Positions 25,842 through 34,345 of a stretch of DNA of 64,000 nucleotides are shown in pieces. The notes beneath the pieces were generated by a model, which saw only the letters and a list, made by a program, of their open reading frames with translations, was not told the origin of the DNA and made no database searches. A program made the translations under genes and the position numbers. The DNA lies in assembly GCF_042682565.1 (NCBI RefSeq), contig NZ_JBHUIC010000008.1; one strand, written 5' to 3'. The stretch comes from Pistricoccus aurantiacus (lineage in GTDB: Bacteria; Pseudomonadota; Gammaproteobacteria; Pseudomonadales; Halomonadaceae). Position 1 is the first letter of the stretch; each line of letters starts with the position of its first letter.

Positions 25842-26378
25842 TCAGCCGGCCCGCTTCGTTGATTGTTCTTCGAAAGTCAGTCGGCGCGTGCGCTCCACCC
25901 AACCATTCCCCCCGTTGGTCACCACTTCCATCAGCTGTACCGCGGTATCGGTGATATCGATCACTCGCCCGAAGTCGGTGCCCAGATAATCCCCCTGGCG
26001 CAGGCGATGCACCTCGCCATCCGGCGCACGTACCAGCGCGAAGGTTTGCCCGCTGACCATCAGCGTGCCCACCAGGTCCAGGGACTCCAGCTTGAAAGCC
26101 TCCAGGGGCTCCTTGGGACGCGAGAGATCCGGCTTGAGATCGCTGGTGTCCTGAGCGACGGGTTCGCTTTCCGGCATGGGTGCCTTGAAAGGGCTGCGCC
26201 GGTCCCCCTGCTCGTAGGAAGTCGCCACATAGGTGGGCACCTCCGGCAACGGCTCCAGCTCGAAGGAGCCGGGCACCGCGCGCAGCTCCACCAGCTTGCG
26301 TTCGAGCGAGGAAAAGTCCGTTTCCGTACAGCCGGCCAGCGTCAGCGCCGCCAGCAGTACACTCAGTCGGCGAATCAT
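25842..26378 (-). CDS. pilP: type IV pilus lipoprotein PilP
   Basis: Inner-membrane lipoprotein that links the PilNO complex to PilQ. The 178 residues start MIRRLSVLLAALTLAGCTETD, a lipoprotein signal with the lipobox Cys at 17. A proline-rich linker (about 55-90) leads to the beta-sandwich homology domain LESLDLVGTLMVSGQTFALVR and VHRLRQGDYLGTDFGRV. The start overlaps the pilO stop by 4 bp. Confidence 0.95.
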   Translation of the reverse strand: MIRRLSVLLAALTLAGCTETDFSSLERKLVELRAVPGSFELEPLPEVPTYVATSYEQGDRRSPFKAPMPESEPVAQDTSDLKPDLSRPKEPLEAFKLESLDLVGTLMVSGQTFALVRAPDGEVHRLRQGDYLGTDFGRVIDITDTAVQLMEVVTNGGNGWVERTRRLTFEEQSTKRAG

Positions 26379-27019
26379 GGCCTGGCCTCCTGGTCCGCAT
26401 CGTCAATCTGATCGGCGCTGGTAGGTGAATAGCTGTAGGTTCGCGCCAGCATGGAAAGCGTGAGGCGGCCCTCATCCGTGGGTGACAGGGTGAAATCATG
26501 CTGGGTCACGATGCGCGGCAGACCCGCCACTCCCGCCAGGAAAGACGCGATGCGGTGGTAGTCGCCGCTCACGCGGATATCGAAAGGCTGTTCGGTATAG
26601 AAGTCCTGCTTGATGCGCGGACGCAGGCGAATGGACTCGATGGTCAGTTGATTGTCGATCGCCGTTTCGCTGATATTGTCGATCAACGAAGGAATCTCGG
26701 CGCCGCTGGGCAGCATGTCGAGCAGACGATCGAGCCGCGCTTCCAGTTCGTTCATCTGCTCGCTCATGGCCGGCAGGCGCGCCGCCTTGACCGCCTTGAC
26801 GCGGTACTCGTCCAGCAGCTCGCTTTCCTTTAGACGCGCCTTTTCCAAGGCGTCTTGACGTGGAGTCACCAGATATACCTGGGCGGCCCAGAAGGTCGCC
26901 AGCAACAGGAAACCAGCGCAGGCAAGCTTCAGCAGCAGCGGCCAGTCACCGGCTTCCTTGATGTCCAGTTCCCCCCACTCCACTTCTTTAAGACGTTTCC
27001 ATTCCATCGACCATTTCAT
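26375..27019 (-). CDS. pilO: type IV pilus assembly protein PilO
   Basis: Bitopic inner-membrane protein, 214 residues, dimerises with PilN. One membrane segment (LLLKLACAGFLLLATFWAAQVYLV, about 28-50) is followed by a coiled coil (about 55-110) and a ferredoxin-like domain with FDIRVSGDYHRIASFLAGVAGLPRIV. Start and stop overlap both neighbours by 4 bp, indicating translational coupling in pilMNOPQ. Confidence 0.95.
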   Translation of the reverse strand: MKWSMEWKRLKEVEWGELDIKEAGDWPLLLKLACAGFLLLATFWAAQVYLVTPRQDALEKARLKESELLDEYRVKAVKAARLPAMSEQMNELEARLDRLLDMLPSGAEIPSLIDNISETAIDNQLTIESIRLRPRIKQDFYTEQPFDIRVSGDYHRIASFLAGVAGLPRIVTQHDFTLSPTDEGRLTLSMLARTYSYSPTSADQIDDADQEARP

Positions 27020-27567
27020 GGCGTTTCCCCCATGGCCTCGTGCTGCGCCACACTCAGCGCAAAACGACGGTAACCCTCGGCGGTGCTCTCCACCTCGGAC
27101 AGAACGGGAATCTCCAGTGCGGACGTGGCTTCCAGCGACCTCAGCTGATCCGACACCTGACGATTGACCTCCGCCAGGCCTTCCAGCCTGAGCATGTCCT
27201 GCTGGCGTTCGAGACGGGTGTAATGAACGCCTTCCTGCAAGCTCGTGGTCAGTTGGTTGAGCACCTGAACGGTCTGGGGACGAGCGAACTGAAGAACCGT
27301 GAACACCTCGATCTGCTCGAGCATCTGCTCGCGCTTCTTCTCGTATTCCCGTACCTGGCCGATCTCCTGATCCAGCAGCCGAGACTGACGCTGCAGATAG
27401 TCATTGCGCTGCTGCTGGCCACCGAGACTCTCGGCGTAGTAGAGGCTCATCAGAAAGCCGCCCCCCAGGCCGAGCAGCGCCATGAGTCCCAGAGCGTAAT
27501 AAAAGTGCTTGCCGCGCCGCGCCCGGGCAGCTTCCCGCCAGGGAAGCAGGTTGATCTCGATACTCAT
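27016..27567 (-). CDS. pilN: type IV pilus assembly protein PilN
   Basis: Inner-membrane protein of 183 residues. The short cytoplasmic N-terminus MSIEINLLPWREAARARR carries the conserved INLLPWR motif that binds PilM. One membrane helix (YALGLMALLGLGGGFLMSLYYA, about 23-45) precedes a coiled coil and a ferredoxin-like domain. It overlaps pilM and pilO by 4 bp. Confidence 0.96.
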   Translation of the reverse strand: MSIEINLLPWREAARARRGKHFYYALGLMALLGLGGGFLMSLYYAESLGGQQQRNDYLQRQSRLLDQEIGQVREYEKKREQMLEQIEVFTVLQFARPQTVQVLNQLTTSLQEGVHYTRLERQQDMLRLEGLAEVNRQVSDQLRSLEATSALEIPVLSEVESTAEGYRRFALSVAQHEAMGETP

Positions 27568-28634
27568 CGGCTGGTCCTCAAGGCGAGTCCGGTAGCGCCC
27601 AACAGGGCGGTCGCGTCTGCCGCCAGGGCTTCGGCATCGATGCGTGGATCGATTTCCATATGGGCAAAGGGAGTGGCGAGACTGACATCGATGCCGGTTT
27701 CCTGCGCCAGGCGATCCCGCAGCCCGGGAAGGACGCCGGTGCCGCCGGACAGCAGAAGACGATCCACCTCGCGCTTGTTGCCCCCGGCGTAATACAGCTG
27801 CAGCGAGCGGGCCACCTGCTGTACCAGGGTATCGACGAAGGGCGAGAGAATGGTCGAGTCATAGTCCTCCGGCAGACCGCCCCGCTTCTTGGCAAGCCCC
27901 GCCTCGGACATGCTCAGCCCGTAATGCATGCGGATTTCATCCGTCAATTGACGCCCGCCGTAGGAGGTATCGCGGCGATAGACGATGCTGCCCGCGTGCA
28001 GGATATGGAAGGTGTTGAACATGGCGCCGATATCCACCAGCGCCACCGCTTCGCCCAGCACGTGGCTACCCAGCTGGTGGTGCACCATCTCCGCAAAGAC
28101 CCGCTCCACGGCGAAGCTCTCCACGTCCACGGCCACCGGCACCAGGCCGACGTTTTCGAGCACTTCCGTCAGTTGGGTAACGTTCTGCTGACGGCTCGCG
28201 ACCAGCAGGACTTCCTGCTGGTCCGCCTGTTTTGCGCTGAGCCCCAGGCGCTGGAAGTCGAAAGCGACCTCATTGAACGGAAACGGAATGTGCTTGTCGG
28301 ATTCGAGCTCGATATGCCGTTCGATTTCCTCGTTCTCGAACGCGGCGGGTACCGTGATGATCTTGGTGATGGCCGCGCTGGCAGGCACCGCGACACAGGT
28401 ATTGCGGGAGATCGGTTTTGCGGTCTCGAGCACGCGCTCCAACGCCTTGGTCACTTCCGCGACATCGCGAATGCGATGCTCCACCACCGCGTCTTCCCGT
28501 AACGGGACCACGGCGTAACTGATGACCTGGAAGCCGTTACGCGTCGACTTGAGCTCGATCAGCTTGATGGCTGACGAGGTGATGTCGACTCCGATCTGGT
28601 ATCCCCTGGATTTTCCGAAGCTTAACAAAGCCAT
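27564..28634 (-). CDS. pilM: type IV pilus assembly ATPase-like protein PilM
   Basis: Actin-like cytoplasmic protein that binds PilN and connects pilus assembly to the cytoplasmic motors. About 356 residues from MALLSFGKSRGYQIGVDIT. The actin-fold phosphate loop GVDITSSAIKLIEL is at the N-terminus, with VALVDIGAMFNTFHIL in the middle and LLLSGGTGVLPGLRDRLAQE near the end. The start could instead be the ATG at 28664 (ten more residues); I prefer 28634 because the protein then matches the usual family start. First gene of the pil operon, divergent from the penicillin-binding protein gene. Confidence 0.95.
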   Translation of the reverse strand: MALLSFGKSRGYQIGVDITSSAIKLIELKSTRNGFQVISYAVVPLREDAVVEHRIRDVAEVTKALERVLETAKPISRNTCVAVPASAAITKIITVPAAFENEEIERHIELESDKHIPFPFNEVAFDFQRLGLSAKQADQQEVLLVASRQQNVTQLTEVLENVGLVPVAVDVESFAVERVFAEMVHHQLGSHVLGEAVALVDIGAMFNTFHILHAGSIVYRRDTSYGGRQLTDEIRMHYGLSMSEAGLAKKRGGLPEDYDSTILSPFVDTLVQQVARSLQLYYAGGNKREVDRLLLSGGTGVLPGLRDRLAQETGIDVSLATPFAHMEIDPRIDAEALAADATALLGATGLALRTSR

Positions 28635-28878
28635 ACCCCTGCGCGTCGTGTCGCTAATGTTCATTCTGTCTTTCAGGCTTATCGTCCCTTAGCACTAATA
28701 CTTGAGACTGTAGCACAAAGTTACTTTTTGTTTACATTAAATTTCGAATGTACACAATGAAATCCTTCCAAGGCACTCAAGGCTGGTGACTCGGCAACGG
28801 GCTACTTATAATGCGTAGCGGCGGCTACTTTCGCGTAATCCCCGCCCTACGCCACACCATCACGGATATCGCCATTTC

Positions 28879-31398
28879 ATGAAGTTATTCAAAACGTTAG
28901 TCGTATCAGCGATATGGCTCGTGCTGTCCCTTACCGCGGCCGGACTACTCGGGGTGGCAGGCGCCGCGCTTTACTTTGCGCCGGGTCTTCCGGACGTGCG
29001 CCAGCTTCAGGACATCGAACTGCAGGCGCCGCTGCGCATCTTCACGCGAGACGGCAAGCTGATCGGCGAATACGGCGAGGAGCGTCGCCAGTCGATAACC
29101 TTCGAGGAAATTCCTCAGGAAATGATCGATGCTCTGTTGGCGGCGGAAGACGCGGGCTTCTTCGACCACAGCGGTGTCGAGCTCAAGAGCCTGGCTCGGG
29201 CGGCGCTGGAACTCGCCACCAGCGGCGACATCCAGTCCGGCGGCAGCACCATCACCATGCAGGTGGCGCGAAACTACCTGCTGACCCTGGATCGCACCTT
29301 TACCCGCAAGATTCGGGAAATTCTTCTGTCGCTGCAGATGGAACAGGTGCTGAGCAAGCAGGAAATCCTCTCCCTCTATGTCAACAAGATATTTCTGGGT
29401 CATCGCGCCTACGGCATCGCCGCCGCCGCCAAGACCTACTACGATCGGCCGCTGGAAGAGCTGACGCTATCGGAAATCGCCATGATCGCCGGGCTTCCCA
29501 AGGCGCCTTCCAGCTTCAATCCGCTAGCCAATCCGGAGCGCTCGCTGATTCGCCGCAACTGGATTCTGTACCGCATGCGCGAACTCGGCTTCATCGATCA
29601 AGAGACCTATGCCCAGGCGGTACAGGCACCCATCACCGCCCAGCGCTACAGCGTGGAGCCGGAAGTCGAAGCGCCCTACGTGGCGGAAATGGCCCGACAG
29701 TTCGCCCAGGACCGCTATGGCAAGGACGCTTACACCGGCGGCTATCACGTTTACACCACCCTGGACAGCGAACTGCAGCCGCTGGCTCGTCGGGCCTTGA
29801 CCCAGGGCTTGATCGCTTACGACACTCGCCACGGCTGGCGCGGCCCGGAAGAAACCGATATTCCCGCCAGCCTGGTGGAGGCTCAGGACCGCACCGCTCG
29901 CAGCGGGCTGGAAGAAGAGCTTGCGGAGTCCGAGGTGCGCGAAACCGCACGTCAGGCTGCTGCCAGCAGTCAGACCCGAGTTACCGGCATCGAAGGCGAT
30001 GTCAGCAACTGGCTGCGAGTGCTCGAACGCACTCCGGCCTACGGACCCTTGAAGCCGGCGATCGTGATCGATAGCGAGGGGCGCGAGATGCGCGTGCTCG
30101 ATCAAGAGGGCGAGGTCATCACTCTGGACTGGGAAGCCTTGAACTGGGCCCGGGAGTACCGCGGCCCCAAGGCGCGCGGTCCGGCGCCCTCCTCCGCGGC
30201 GCAAATTGCCGAACGCGGCTCCCTGGTGCGTATCCTCCAGCGCGACGACGGCAGCTGGCGTCTTTCTCAACAGCCCGGTATCGAAGGCGCGATCGTGGTG
30301 ACCAACCCGGACAACGGGGCCATTCTTGCCCTGCAGGGCGGTTTCAGCTTTTCCTCCAGCAAGTTCAACCGTGCCATTCAGGCCAAGCGTCAGCCGGGTT
30401 CCACCTTCAAGCCCTTCGTCTATCTGGCGGCGCTCAAGATCGGCGACATGACGCCGGCCACGGTGATCAACGACGCACCAGTCGTCATGGCGGACAGCGG
30501 CGGGCTATGGCGACCTACCAACGCCGGCGGCCAGTTTCGCGGTCCGACTCGCTTGCGGGAAGCGCTGACCCATTCGCGCAACCTGGTGACGATTCGCCTG
30601 CTGCGCAGCATGGGCATCAATCCCACCCTGGATTTTCTCGCCGGCTTCGGCTTCGATCGGGAGGCGTTGCCGCATAGCCTTTCCCTGGCGCTGGGCACCG
30701 CCGGTCTGACGCCGCTGGAGGTGACCAACGGCTACGCGATTCTTGCCAACGGCGGTTTCCAGGTCTCACCCTGGTTCATCGACCGGGTCGTGCAGGGTGA
30801 AGAGGACGAGGTCATCGACAAGGCTACGCCCCGGGTTGCCTGCCGTAGCTGCGACGAGCAGACGAAAGAGGTAGAAATCGACGGCGAGCGCTACCCGGTG
30901 GCGGGCCGCATCGCCGACGCCGGTACCGTCTATATTCTGCGGGATATGCTTCGGGATGTGATCGAGCATGGTACCGGCCGTGGCGCCCTGGAGCTCGACC
31001 GCCAGGATATCGTCGGCAAGACCGGCACCACCAACGACCAGCGGGACGCCTGGTTCGCCGGTTTCAACAGCAACCTCGCGGTGGCGGTATGGGTCGGCAA
31101 GGACAACAACGAAAGCACCGGGGAGTACGGCGCCCAGGCCGCATTGCCAATCTGGAAGGATTTCATGCGCGAAGCCTTGAAAGGCAAACCGGAGGCCATG
31201 CCGGAGCGCCCGCAGGATATCGTTTCTGCTCGGGTCGATCCGGAAACCGGACGTCGTCTGCATGACGATCAGGGCGGCGGCATTCAGGAAATCTTTCTGG
31301 AAAACCATCTGCCGGAATACGCGGCCCGACAGGTCGATCGTGAACTGGAACGTCAGACCGGCTCTCAGGGAACGGGCTCTTTCGAGGCGATCTTTTAA
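28879..31398 (+). CDS. mrcA: penicillin-binding protein 1A
   Basis: Bifunctional peptidoglycan glycosyltransferase and transpeptidase (also called ponA), 839 residues. A cytoplasmic start and membrane anchor (TLVVSAIWLVLSLTAAGLLGVAG, about 5-30) are followed by the GT51 domain with catalytic Glu in AAEDAGFFDHSG and GGSTITMQVARN, an OB-like insert (about 320-440), and the transpeptidase with SxxK in PGSTFKPFVY, SxN in THSRN and KTG in VGKTGTTND. Divergent from pilM, as in Pseudomonas. Confidence 0.98.
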   Translation: MKLFKTLVVSAIWLVLSLTAAGLLGVAGAALYFAPGLPDVRQLQDIELQAPLRIFTRDGKLIGEYGEERRQSITFEEIPQEMIDALLAAEDAGFFDHSGVELKSLARAALELATSGDIQSGGSTITMQVARNYLLTLDRTFTRKIREILLSLQMEQVLSKQEILSLYVNKIFLGHRAYGIAAAAKTYYDRPLEELTLSEIAMIAGLPKAPSSFNPLANPERSLIRRNWILYRMRELGFIDQETYAQAVQAPITAQRYSVEPEVEAPYVAEMARQFAQDRYGKDAYTGGYHVYTTLDSELQPLARRALTQGLIAYDTRHGWRGPEETDIPASLVEAQDRTARSGLEEELAESEVRETARQAAASSQTRVTGIEGDVSNWLRVLERTPAYGPLKPAIVIDSEGREMRVLDQEGEVITLDWEALNWAREYRGPKARGPAPSSAAQIAERGSLVRILQRDDGSWRLSQQPGIEGAIVVTNPDNGAILALQGGFSFSSSKFNRAIQAKRQPGSTFKPFVYLAALKIGDMTPATVINDAPVVMADSGGLWRPTNAGGQFRGPTRLREALTHSRNLVTIRLLRSMGINPTLDFLAGFGFDREALPHSLSLALGTAGLTPLEVTNGYAILANGGFQVSPWFIDRVVQGEEDEVIDKATPRVACRSCDEQTKEVEIDGERYPVAGRIADAGTVYILRDMLRDVIEHGTGRGALELDRQDIVGKTGTTNDQRDAWFAGFNSNLAVAVWVGKDNNESTGEYGAQAALPIWKDFMREALKGKPEAMPERPQDIVSARVDPETGRRLHDDQGGGIQEIFLENHLPEYAARQVDRELERQTGSQGTGSFEAIF

Positions 31399-31452
31399 AA
31401 CCAGAGGCCCGCATTGACCGGGTCTTTGGATCAATCAGTACAAGGAAGTTTT

Positions 31453-32217
31453 TTGATCTTTCATTCTGTCCTTAGCCGAAGCCTGGTGCCAATAGTCGCC
31501 TTGGGCTTGGTGACTCCTGGCGTCATGGTTTGGGCAGCTCCCTTCTACTCGCCCCCACCGCCTCAGGATGATGCGCCGAGTTTCAGTGGCGATGGCGAGC
31601 TCGGCTACACCAATTTATCCGGTAATACGAACAGCGAAACTCTTATCGCCAAAATACGCTTGAACTGGCTAACCGGTCTCTGGACTCATCGTCTAAGAGG
31701 CGAAGCCAAAAGCGTGGTCAAGGATAGCGACACCAGCGCCGAGCAATACCTGCTGTCGGCGCGTGAGCGGCGCGATCTGGAGGGGCCGCACTATCTATTT
31801 GGATTCGCGCGCTGGGAGAAGGATCGTTTCAGTGGCTACGATCAACAGTTCACGATGATCGCCGGCTACGGGCGAACCCTGCTGGACGAAGAGACTCGCT
31901 GGTTGGCCTTGGAAACTGGCGCGGGCTATCGGCTGGATGATCTCGAGGATGAAGCCAAACGACGACTGGGCGTCGCTTATGGCGCTGTGGATGGTGGTTG
32001 GTACTTCTCTGAAACTGCTTCGTTAAGTCAGGAGCTTTCTTTGGAAGTGACCCGCAGGGAATTGACGACACGCTCGCTTACCGCGCTGACCGCCCATCTA
32101 AATTCGCACCTGGCCTTGCGCCTATCCCACGAAATCAAACACAACTCCTCACCCCCGGATGAGGCCGAGGCCCATACCGATCTCACGACCAGCGCCTCCC
32201 TGCTTTATCAATGGTAA
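31453..32217 (+). CDS. DUF481 outer-membrane-type protein
   Basis: 254-residue protein of the DUF481 (YdiY-like) family, a predicted beta-barrel secreted to the outer membrane; function not established. The N-terminus has a signal peptide (SLVPIVALGLVTPGVMVWA) followed by a proline-rich APFYSPPPPQDD linker. The body begins FSGDGELGYTNLSGNTNSET, a strong family mark, with alternating barrel strands up to the terminal aromatic LLYQW. I chose the TTG at 31453 because AAGGAAG lies just upstream; a TTG at 31414 would add 13 residues. It lies 54 bp after the penicillin-binding protein gene and may be co-transcribed with it. Confidence 0.82.
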   Translation: MIFHSVLSRSLVPIVALGLVTPGVMVWAAPFYSPPPPQDDAPSFSGDGELGYTNLSGNTNSETLIAKIRLNWLTGLWTHRLRGEAKSVVKDSDTSAEQYLLSARERRDLEGPHYLFGFARWEKDRFSGYDQQFTMIAGYGRTLLDEETRWLALETGAGYRLDDLEDEAKRRLGVAYGAVDGGWYFSETASLSQELSLEVTRRELTTRSLTALTAHLNSHLALRLSHEIKHNSSPPDEAEAHTDLTTSASLLYQW

Positions 32218-32287
32218 ACGCATCGTCGACCAGCAGCTTTGTACGAAAGCCATGACCAGGAAATGGAAAAACCTTTTCATGATGCAA

Positions 32288-32312
32288 GATGCCGGCCACC
32301 AGGGCCGGCATC
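32288..32312. terminator. shared hairpin between DUF481 gene and malic enzyme gene
   Basis: GATGCCGGCC (32288-32297) and GGCCGGCATC (32303-32312) form a 10-bp stem with a five-base loop between two convergent genes. T runs are poor on both strands, so it may work bidirectionally with lower efficiency. Confidence 0.6.
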
Positions 32313-32347
32313 GTCGTCTTGCGTCAGGATGCGTCGAGAAACGCGGG

Positions 32348-33616
32348 TCAGTTGCCGTAGACGTCGCCAACGCTCTTGAGGGGATAGTGCGAGGGATAGG
32401 GCTTGCGCGCTACCCCGGAATCCACCGCCGCCTGAGCGACCGCGGAGGACACCCGATCGAGCAAGCGCTCGTCCAGCGGCGTGGGAATGATATAGCCGCG
32501 ACCGAATTCGAGCTGATCGATTTCGTAGCCGTCCAGCACGCTTTGGGGTACAGGCTCCCGGGCGAGATCCTTCAGGGCATACACCGCGGCAAGCTTCATT
32601 TCCTCGTTGATGCGCGTCGCCCGCACGTCCAGGGCACCGCGAAAGATGAACGGGAAGCACAGCACGTTGTTGACCTGATTGGGATAGTCGGAACGTCCCG
32701 TGGCCATGATGACGTCGTCCCGCGCATCATGGGCGTCCGCCGGATGAATTTCCGGATCCGGGTTGGAGCAGGCGAACACCACCGGATTCGGCGCCATGGT
32801 CTTGAGCTGTTCTTTAGACAACAGGTTGGGACCGGAGAGCCCCATGAACACGTCCGCACCGTCGATGGCGTCGTCAAGCGTTCGCTTGTCGGTTTCCGTG
32901 GCGAACATCGCCTTGTACTGATTGAGGTCTTCCCGGCCGCTGTGGATTACCCCCTTGCGATCCAGCATGAAGATGTTCTCCGCCCGGACGCCGCAGGAGA
33001 CCAGTAGCTTCATGCAGGCGATGGCGGCAGAGCCCGCTCCTACGCAGACGATGCGTGCTTCCTCGACTCGCTTGCCGGCGATATCCAGTGCGTTGAGCAT
33101 GCCGGCGGCGGTGACGATGGCGGTACCGTGCTGATCATCGTGAAAGACCGGGATGTTGCACTGCTCGATCAGGGCACGCTCGATTTCGAAGCATTCCGGC
33201 GCCTTGATATCCTCCAGATTGATGCCGCCCCAGGTATCGGCGATGCGCGCCACGGTATCGATGAATGCTTGAGGGCTCTCCGCGTTGACCTCCACATCAA
33301 CGGAATTGATTCCCGCAAAGCGCTTGAACAGTACACCCTTGCCTTCCATGACCGGCTTGCTGGCCATGGGACCCAGATTGCCCAATCCAAGAATTGCCGT
33401 GCCGTCGGTGATCACCGCCACCAGATTGCCCTTGCTCGTGTAGAGATAGGCATTCTCCGGATCCTTGGCGATTTCGCGACAAGGCTCCGCGACCCCCGGG
33501 CTATAGGCCAGCGCCAGATCCTTGGCGGATGCGGTCGGCTTGGTGATTTCGATGGCGACCTTGCCGGGAATAGGTTTCGAGTGGTAATCCAGCGCCGCTT
33601 GCTTGGAATCAGTCAT
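32348..33616 (-). CDS. maeB: NAD(P)-dependent malic enzyme, short form
   Basis: Oxidative decarboxylation of malate to pyruvate. The 422 residues correspond to the catalytic part of MaeB without the phosphotransacetylase-like C-terminal domain of the roughly 760-residue form. Seen: YSPGVAEPCREIAKDPE, the SKGNLVAVITDGTAILGLGN stretch, FHDDQHGTAIV, the dinucleotide loop VCVGAGSAAIACM, and FACSNPDPEI. This short form next to the penicillin-binding protein gene matches the arrangement in Pseudomonas. Cofactor choice cannot be read with certainty. A single-gene unit ending at a hairpin. Confidence 0.95.
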   Translation of the reverse strand: MTDSKQAALDYHSKPIPGKVAIEITKPTASAKDLALAYSPGVAEPCREIAKDPENAYLYTSKGNLVAVITDGTAILGLGNLGPMASKPVMEGKGVLFKRFAGINSVDVEVNAESPQAFIDTVARIADTWGGINLEDIKAPECFEIERALIEQCNIPVFHDDQHGTAIVTAAGMLNALDIAGKRVEEARIVCVGAGSAAIACMKLLVSCGVRAENIFMLDRKGVIHSGREDLNQYKAMFATETDKRTLDDAIDGADVFMGLSGPNLLSKEQLKTMAPNPVVFACSNPDPEIHPADAHDARDDVIMATGRSDYPNQVNNVLCFPFIFRGALDVRATRINEEMKLAAVYALKDLAREPVPQSVLDGYEIDQLEFGRGYIIPTPLDERLLDRVSSAVAQAAVDSGVARKPYPSHYPLKSVGDVYGN

Positions 33617-33830
33617 GTCAGGTCCAGTCTTGCGAAAGAGATCGTATACGGGTGTTATCAGAATATAGAAAAAGACTTCGCCTCACAACTTGGCATAACT
33701 CTATGTAATAGCTTTAAATTACCAAACTAATGGAATTGTTTTCCATTTTACAGGCCAAGCTGAAAGTTTCGTTCCCGTTCCAGAACGTTATTCAGTGTAG
33801 CACTCAGGCTCGATATGACTAACGGCCATG
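33617..33830. other. promoter region of malic enzyme gene, no gene seen
   Basis: AT-rich stretch upstream of the malic enzyme gene (minus strand). Nothing with coding character was recognised. Confidence 0.5.
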
Positions 33831-33856
33831 AAAAAACCCGCCGTGCGGCGGGTTTT
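33831..33856 (-). terminator. intrinsic terminator of rpmE
   Basis: On the minus strand AAAACCCGCCG pairs with CGGCGGGTTTT around a short loop and continues into six T. It lies 30 bp after the rpmE stop codon. Confidence 0.9.
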
Positions 33857-33885
33857 CCGATACTCGATCAAGCAAGAACGAACGC

Positions 33886-34101
33886 TTATCCGCGTCGAAC
33901 CGCAGCGCCGAAACGCTTGTTGAAGCGCTCCACGCGACCGCCGGTAGCGGCCTGCTTCTGCTTGCCGGTATAGAAAGGATGACACTCGGCGCACACGTCC
34001 AGGGAAAAATCGTGATTCGCCGTCGTGCCCACGTCGTAGGTGGCACCGCAGCTGCAGGTAGCGGTAACACGCTTGTATTCGGGATGGATACCTTGTTTCA
34101 T
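33886..34101 (-). CDS. rpmE: 50S ribosomal protein L31 (zinc-binding form)
   Basis: 71-residue ribosomal protein bridging the subunits. It starts MKQGIHPEYKRVTATCSCG; the four cysteines in CSC and CAEC mark the zinc-bound C+ form, as opposed to the zinc-free YkgM type made under zinc starvation. The ATG at 34101 gives the standard length; a longer frame from 34191 is not credible. It is divergent from priA, as in Pseudomonas. Confidence 0.97.
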   Translation of the reverse strand: MKQGIHPEYKRVTATCSCGATYDVGTTANHDFSLDVCAECHPFYTGKQKQAATGGRVERFNKRFGAAVRRG

Positions 34102-34345
34102 CGTCATGCCTCGTTCGCTGTATGCCGCCACTCGATCGGATGCCGAGCACCGCATACGGGTTGTGTAGTGGCCAAGGATCATGTCAAGCATTCACCTGCG
34201 CCAGACCGGATTTCGTTCAACGAGCCATCAATCGTTATCGAACTAACAGTTAGACACGTCGCGTGTAACAAGTTCAACACAGAAACAAGAGAAACGACTC
34301 GCCGCGAAGGGCGTGCAATTTAGCAGACAATCCCCCGGAGGACAA